A stretch of DNA of 5,446 bases from Gammaproteobacteria bacterium (GTDB lineage Bacteria; Pseudomonadota; Gammaproteobacteria; Arenicellales; Poriferihabitantaceae), in NCBI GenBank assembly GCA_024679435.1, contig JAIBDK010000184.1, positions 1 to 5,446 of the forward strand, read 5' to 3'. The position numbers were made by a program, and so were the translations under genes. Of this stretch, positions 5,415 through 5,446 are shown one piece after another. The notes below the pieces were generated by a model. The model searched no databases. It was not told the DNA's origin and worked only from the letters and a program-made list of their open reading frames with translations. Position 1 is the first letter of the stretch, and each line of letters begins with the position of its first letter.

Positions 5415-5446
5415 AACGGCCCTTGTCATCCAGGCGAGGTTAAAAG

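Noticed and set aside
5406..5440. Imperfect hairpin around the SCO stop codon
   Set aside because: The complementarity is about four to seven pairs with a bulge, with no U-tract before the window ends.

Overview
The window looks like ordinary chromosome from a gammaproteobacterium, probably a marine or environmental one. This rests on close full-length resemblance of four genes to Escherichia coli/Pseudomonas PotF-PotG-PotH-PotI, on a proteobacterial-type SCO1/SenC protein, and on moderate GC with Shine-Dalgarno-led genes. No species can be named from the sequence alone.

Layout. (1) 1-207, plus strand: the 3' end of a gene that enters from the left edge. Its last ~65 residues resemble the C-terminus of Rieske-type ring-hydroxylating oxygenase alpha subunits. 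(2) 208-284: a short convergent gap with no convincing terminator. (3) 285-4431, minus strand: a complete four-gene ABC importer operon for polyamines (putrescine family), transcribed right to left in the order potF (periplasmic binding protein), potG (ATPase), potH and potI (permeases). The last three genes are packed 9 and 1 bases apart. A clear stem-loop plus U-tract lies between potF and potG and probably makes the binding protein mRNA more abundant than the membrane and ATPase mRNA. (4) 4432-4757: a 326-base divergent control region. Toward potF it holds a -10-like hexamer, an FNR/Anr-like dyad (9 of 10 consensus positions) and a second palindrome. Toward the right-hand gene it holds a TATACT hexamer, a 13-bp dyad and an inverted repeat straddling that hexamer. 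A tiny 12-codon ORF with its own Shine-Dalgarno also lies here. (5) 4758-5414, plus strand: a SCO1/SenC copper chaperone for cytochrome c oxidase assembly, apparently starting at TTG with a poor ribosome binding site. (6) 5415-5446: a short tail with nothing recognisable.

How the genes work together. PotF captures a polyamine in the periplasm and delivers it to the PotH/PotI channel, driven by a PotG dimer. The SCO protein belongs to a different process, copper delivery to the CuA site of respiratory oxidase, and shares only the intergenic region with the transporter. An FNR-like site beside these genes raises the possibility of oxygen-linked regulation, but this is inference.

I see no evidence of an undescribed system, mobile element, CRISPR array or RNA gene. 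The points most worth checking are the FNR-like site, the intra-operon terminator, the altered ligand pocket of the PotF homologue and the odd start of the SCO gene.
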